Assembly (NCBI GenBank): GCA_963971535.1 | Contig: OZ020586.1 | Coordinates: 73,060,506 to 73,124,505, forward strand | Reading direction: 5' to 3' | From: Notolepis coatsorum | Taxonomy: Eukaryota; Chordata; Actinopteri; Aulopiformes; Paralepididae | Length of the DNA: 64,000 nucleotides | Shown here: positions 61,501-64,000 of the stretch, one piece after another | Position numbering within the stretch: the stretch's first letter is position 1 | Layout of the letters: each line of letters starts with the position of its first letter | Position numbers and translations under genes: made by a program | The notes under the pieces: model-generated | Seen by the model: only the letters and a program-made list of their open reading frames with translations | Databases searched by the model: none | Told to the model about the DNA's origin: nothing

Positions 61501-63280
61501 TTCAAATTTACGGTGCACATTTATGACCCTTAGAGTAAAAATCCTCTCAATTTTGGTGACCCCATGACCTTTCCTCTAGCGCCACTATCAGTCCAAACTT
61601 TACATTTTAGATTGTGAACGTGATAACTTGAAGAGCTTTCATTCAAGAGACTTGATGTGACAGGTGAGTATGGCATGAAGTGTCCACAAGCCAGGGAACA
61701 GTTCCAGTACTAAATACCTCTAAATAAATAGTTTAATGCTCTTATCAAACATCAAGAAATACATGTCCTAATATAAAGATGTTTGCATGGCGAAAATAAA
61801 AGGTACTTGAGATATGAGATTAGCTGTGAAAATCCTGAAAAACAAGGTGCAGGCTGCTCAGAAGAAAATGGTGTCCAATATACCCATCCCAGACTGGGCT
61901 GAAAGAGATGTTTAGCTAAAACTCAAGCAAAGGTTTGAGGAACTGAATAAATATATAAAGGGGAAAAGTCTCCCAGGCCATGATGGCAAACAGGCTTCTC
62001 ACAAGGGAACTATTCAAACCCTCACCAGAGAGATACTCAAATGAAAGGCCACATTCTCCTACATGGAGTCGCATAGCTTGATTGAATAAATTGATATTTA
62101 TTCTGTATTTTTACTGTGTTTGGTCTCAAAGTGACGCCTCAAGTTGTAACATGGTATTGTGGGGCTTCTGGTGATTCTGGTTAACTCCCACAGCCTGACG
62201 GGCCTCAGCAGGTACCGCCGTCTCCCTTCCAATCAAAGTTCTTCACTCGCGTCAACGTAAATTTCAAGTGAAAATAAAAGCCAATTTAGATCATTTCATT
62301 AGATTGTTATCTTTATACGTAACATGGTGTGGTTCGTCTTAGACCTCCCGTGAGCCAACCATTCAGAACCAGCATAATGATAATGCCCAGGTCTGGTATA
62401 ATGCTTATTAAGTCCTGTATTGTTCTGCTGTCAGCAACCCCAGGAGAACCTGCTGGGAGAGGTCGATGAGGAGGACAGACAGGCATACAGGGCGCGCGGA
62501 ACACAGCCTGTTAAACCAAGGTAAGCTACACACAGGACACAAAACTTAAACTGACTTGTAAGTATGTTCATTATTGTTAGATAGTCCGGCTGTATTATTT
62601 CCCACACTGTGTGAAAAAAACTACAGTTTTGGAGTTTTCGGAGGGGAGTGTACTTTCCATCTCAAGTTTCAGTGACGGAGACGGGCAGAAACTTGCGACG
62701 AATATCGCAGGGAGATGTTTTTACAGTTGTGAGTTACAATAAAAGTGTGATACAAAAGCCTCTGTTCCTCTCCTTCCTTTGAGTTAAATCCCCACACAGG
62801 GTTTCCATTAAAGTTAAACTCTAAGACTGTCTCTCACATCATCACATCATAATAACAAAGCCACATGACCAATCCCTGCCGTTCACCTGGAAGGTGGGGG
62901 AGGGGTTATTTGTATTGCAATGGCCCCTGGGTAAAGTAGTCCAGCATGCATTGTTAACAGAAACGGCTCCAAGCTTTTGAAGGTCTCAAAACAAGCTCAT
63001 CAAAAATCATCATGGTTAATAAGACTGATTGAAAAGTACCCGCCCGATTTTACAAGTGATGGCTTATTTTGAAGGTATAAACCTGTACTTTCATATCATG
63101 TAAAACAAAAATTGAAGATTGTATGTCACTATGGCCTGTGTCTTAACTAATCATCTTGAACTGTTGTATAATTTGGACAGAGGCACCAATAACTCGGATG
63201 GGAACTTTGTTAAGATTAATCTGAAGAAGAAATCTCACGTGAAAGGATATGCTCTGAGAGGAGCTGGGCTACGGAAACAG
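52493..63280 (+). CDS. RECQL4: ATP-dependent DNA helicase Q4, N-terminal exons (partial)
   Basis: RECQL4 is a nuclear RecQ-family helicase with an Sld2-like N-terminus needed for replication initiation; loss causes Rothmund-Thomson syndrome in people. Exons seen: 52493-52526, 53071-53189, 59112-59261, 59676-61172, 62435-62520, 63181-63280. All are GT-AG and in frame. Landmarks shared with human: ELYREYRSLK (human LYREYRTLK), SWGSHLNR (CWGPHLNR), YYGMKLKTNL (DYGQRLKANL), GSRLGSVDRGWLERC (SQRLGSLDPGWLQRC) and NFVKINLKKKSHVKGYALRG ([20 protein letters not shown]). Exon 1 was not found. The zinc knuckle and helicase lie past the window. The central exon is long and highly basic/acidic, more so than in human. 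Confidence 0.92.
52563..52820 (-). mobile_element. LINE 3' end fragment in RECQL4 intron 2
   Basis: GATTGATTGATTAAAAATG and TTATTAACAGATTGCAGAAT begin the inverted tail; a trace of the coding end (CCACCCGTAGGTGCTC) lies near 52795. Middle of the 3' UTR missing. Confidence 0.8.
52825..52965. repeat. Tandem repeat, about 51-bp unit, three copies
   Basis: TTAGAGATATTGGAGTCAGG recurs near 52824, 52877 and 52926, with TGTTCTGGGA between copies. Confidence 0.9.
53071..53189 (+). CDS. RECQL4: RECQL4 exon 3
   Basis: Reads (E)LYREYRSLKQAKENASSTN then GTNGQPEQHSTATHPSPANQ. Acceptor CTCCTGTCAG, donor CAG|GTAGGG. Confidence 0.92.
53281..53376. repeat. Minisatellite CTCTATCTGAATAATGACT, block 1
   Basis: 24- to 26-bp unit (CACCTCTATCTGAATAATGA + CTAA or CTTTAA). 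Further blocks lie at 55403-55463, 56522-57101 and 59052-59100, split by three insertions, all in RECQL4 intron 3. Confidence 0.95.
53380..55395 (-). mobile_element. L2-group LINE, RT to 3' end, frameshifted
   Basis: On the minus strand: KAAGPDGITGRILKSCANQL, FKMSTIIPVPKK, LNDYRPVALTSVAMKCFERL, FAYRPNRSTDDAV, LFIDYSSAFNTIVP (catalytic D), LSIGSPRAVF-type end, then FADDTVMVGLISDND (catalytic DD), LNIGKTKELIVDYRR, FKYLGVHISEDLTWSTHI, and the C-terminal SSHP-like HHPNNSLFMLLRSGRRLR. At least three frames are used (55286-54552, 54516-53860, 54098-53778), so it is inactive. The 3' end reads AGTCAAGAGTTTTATTTGTC inverted. It splits the minisatellite. Confidence 0.88.
55403..55463. repeat. Minisatellite CTCTATCTGAATAATGACT, block 2
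   Basis: Two to three units between the L2 LINE and the hAT-type element. Confidence 0.93.
55464..56521. mobile_element. hAT-type non-autonomous element, 1.06 kb
   Basis: Ends CAGGGAGCGAAATTAA and (complement) CAGGGACCGAAACTAA are inverted repeats. The 8 bases CCTCTATC flank both sides (55456-55463, 56522-56529); since they lie in a tandem repeat, the duplication could be chance. GCGGG/CCGCC-rich segments lie inside both ends. No transposase frame. Confidence 0.75.
56522..57101. repeat. Minisatellite CTCTATCTGAATAATGACT, block 3
   Basis: About 23 copies; the two junction forms GACTAACAC and GACTTTAACAC are mixed. Some units have CTGTATAATGAC. Confidence 0.95.
57106..59047. mobile_element. 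TTAA-flanked composite element, 1.9 kb
   Basis: Bounded by TTAA (57102-57105, 59048-59051), with ends CTCATTCCCAGCC and (complement) CTCATTCAGCGCC. Sequence inside is related to 17050-17740 (inverted) and 39176-39520. It also carries the dispersed repeat shared with 49345-49560 and short palindromes (TTATTATGCAAAGTCTAGGT with its complement at 58725-58790). No coding frame is recognised; probably several nested pieces. Confidence 0.55.
59052..59100. repeat. Minisatellite CTCTATCTGAATAATGACT, block 4
   Basis: Two diverged units (CACTTCTATCTGAATAATGA, CACCTCTGTCTGAATAATGA) between the TTAA element and RECQL4 exon 4. Confidence 0.9.
59112..59261 (+). CDS. RECQL4: RECQL4 exon 4
   Basis: Reads DGASWGSHLNRSRLPVAAPT, then YYGMKLKTNLATLTSK. 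Acceptor CCCCAG, donor AAG|GTAAGA, 50 codons. Matches the human CWGPHLNR ... YGQRLKANLKGTL segment. Confidence 0.92.
59262..59675. other. RECQL4 intron 4
   Basis: No repeat or element was recognised. Confidence 0.5.
59676..61172 (+). CDS. RECQL4: RECQL4 exon 5 (long, low-complexity)
   Basis: 1497 nt, 499 codons, phase 0 at both ends. It starts ERPVSLRKSQTPGRTPLKSW, followed by three 13-residue repeats PCPFSSPLHRPAN (59775-59891), a Ser/Gly/Pro-rich part, the conserved GSRLGSVDRGWLERC (about 60411-60455), and a Glu/Gly/Lys/Arg-rich part with three related basic/acidic units (KKRRRKIQKDGEE, KKKRRKRQRDGEE, RKRRRKGGNDE; about 60948-61120) that resemble nuclear localisation signals. Acceptor TGTCCCAG, donor AAG|GTGAGC. 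The open frame continues past the donor to 61346 by chance. Confidence 0.9.
61173..62434. other. RECQL4 intron 5
   Basis: A C-run at 61426-61438 is the only low-complexity feature. 61820-62060 looks like old interspersed DNA but was not recognised. No gene. Confidence 0.45.
62435..62520 (+). CDS. RECQL4: RECQL4 exon 6
   Basis: Reads QPQENLLGEVDEEDRQAYR then ARGTQPVKP. Ends phase 2 (CCAAG|GTAAGC). Two in-frame acceptors 9 bases apart (62434 and 62443) are possible; the first was taken. Confidence 0.85.
62521..63180. other. RECQL4 intron 6
   Basis: Nothing recognised. Confidence 0.5.
63181..63280 (+). CDS. RECQL4: RECQL4 exon 7
   Basis: Reads GTNNSDGNFVKINLKKKSHV then KGYALRGAGLRKQ. Acceptor TTTGGACAG, donor CAG|GTAACA, phase 0. 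This is the conserved basic stretch before the zinc knuckle in human ([15 protein letters not shown]). Confidence 0.93.
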
Positions 63281-63700
63281 GTAACATGTCTGTATGTATG
63301 TGTCACTTTAACATTGTGTAAATGTGCTATAGACTAACAATCCTGATTCCAAAACCTATTTTATTCATTTTATCTCCTTATAATTTTAGAATCTTATATC
63401 CTGTGCTGGCACATGTACTAACATAGCATGGAGTGGAGAGATAACGCATAACAACACATGGAGATACTCTATACTAAAAAACTATTTATAATTTTTGCCT
63501 GGTAAATATCGTCTCCTTGGCTGGTAAACCAAAAAGAAAATGTTGTTCCCTGGGTGTCAGATTTCACTTATGACATGATGTGAGTTAGGAGAGAGAGAAG
63601 GCTCTCTAGAGTTGACGGGTTCCCTTTTAGCATTGGGTTTAGTGCTATGTACACTATTCCTAAAAACACACTCACGTAAGCCCCCGGACCCCCCTACTTG
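63281..63700. other. RECQL4 intron 7, left part
   Basis: No element recognised before the minisatellite. Confidence 0.5.
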
Positions 63701-63709
63701 ATTTTTGTT

Positions 63710-64000
63710 TGAACCAACGTCTGCTACAAAGTAACCAATGTCTGCTACAAAGTAACCAACGTCTGCTACAAAGTCACAAAGTAACCAACGTCTGTTACAA
63801 AGTAACCAACGTCTGCTACAAAGTAACCAATGTCTGCTACAAAGTAACCAATGTCTGCTACAAAGTAACCAATGTCTGCTACAAAGTAACCAATGTCTGC
63901 TACAAAGTAACCAACGTCTGCTACAAAGTAACCAACGTCTGCTACAAAGTAACCAATGTCTGCTACAAAGTAACCAATGTCTGCTACAAAGTAACCAATG
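63710..64000. repeat. Minisatellite, 21-bp unit, runs off the window
   Basis: Unit GTAACCAAYGTCTGCTACAAA, about 13 copies, with C/T variation at one site and one shorter TACAAAGTCACAAAG junction near 63775. Confidence 0.97.

Overview
The window looks like ray-finned (teleost-type) fish DNA. It holds two vertebrate genes split into short exons with canonical GT-AG introns, buried in transposable elements of many classes that are typical of fish: L2/CR1-group LINEs, tRNA-derived SINEs, a Penelope-like element, hAT, Harbinger and TTAA-type DNA transposons, and Ty3/gypsy and BEL/Pao LTR elements. There is no bacterial-type operon structure. The species cannot be named from the sequence alone.

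Host genes. HGH1 (eEF2-folding co-chaperone) lies on the + strand in nine exons between 22182 and 39852. The joined exons are 1209 nt (402 codons plus stop), close to the 390 residues of human HGH1. RECQL4 follows on the same strand: six internal exons are visible from 52493 to 63280, covering the Sld2-like N-terminus and the start of the following basic region. Its first exon was not found and may lie in the 200-base N gap at 48801-49000. The helicase domain lies beyond the right edge.

Layout. 1-2615: right half of a Ty3/gypsy element with its 3' LTR. 2616-9089: LINE tails, a facing pair of tRNA-SINEs, a decayed Harbinger element, minisatellites and TTAA-flanked short elements. 9090-17049: a young BEL/Pao element with two 1432-bp LTRs and a 5-bp target duplication. 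17050-21502: a dense cluster of fold-backs and nested inverted repeats ending at the probable HGH1 promoter. 22182-39852: HGH1, with two hAT-type short elements in intron 4 and a 6.5-kb Penelope-like composite in intron 5. 39853-52492: LINE fragments, fold-back elements and tRNA-like heads. 52493-64000: RECQL4, whose intron 3 is a minisatellite split by an L2 LINE, a hAT-type element and a TTAA-type element.

Most notable observations: the Penelope-like composite (inverted truncated copy, direct truncated copy, full copy, 15-bp target duplication), with two overlapping ORFs joined at a TGATG and a hammerhead-ribozyme-like motif in each of its three ends; a family of about 410-bp fold-back elements; six tandem copies of the HGH1 exon-3 splice donor at exact 50-bp spacing; and nested inverted repeats that seem to carry a second, inverted copy of the HGH1 promoter region.
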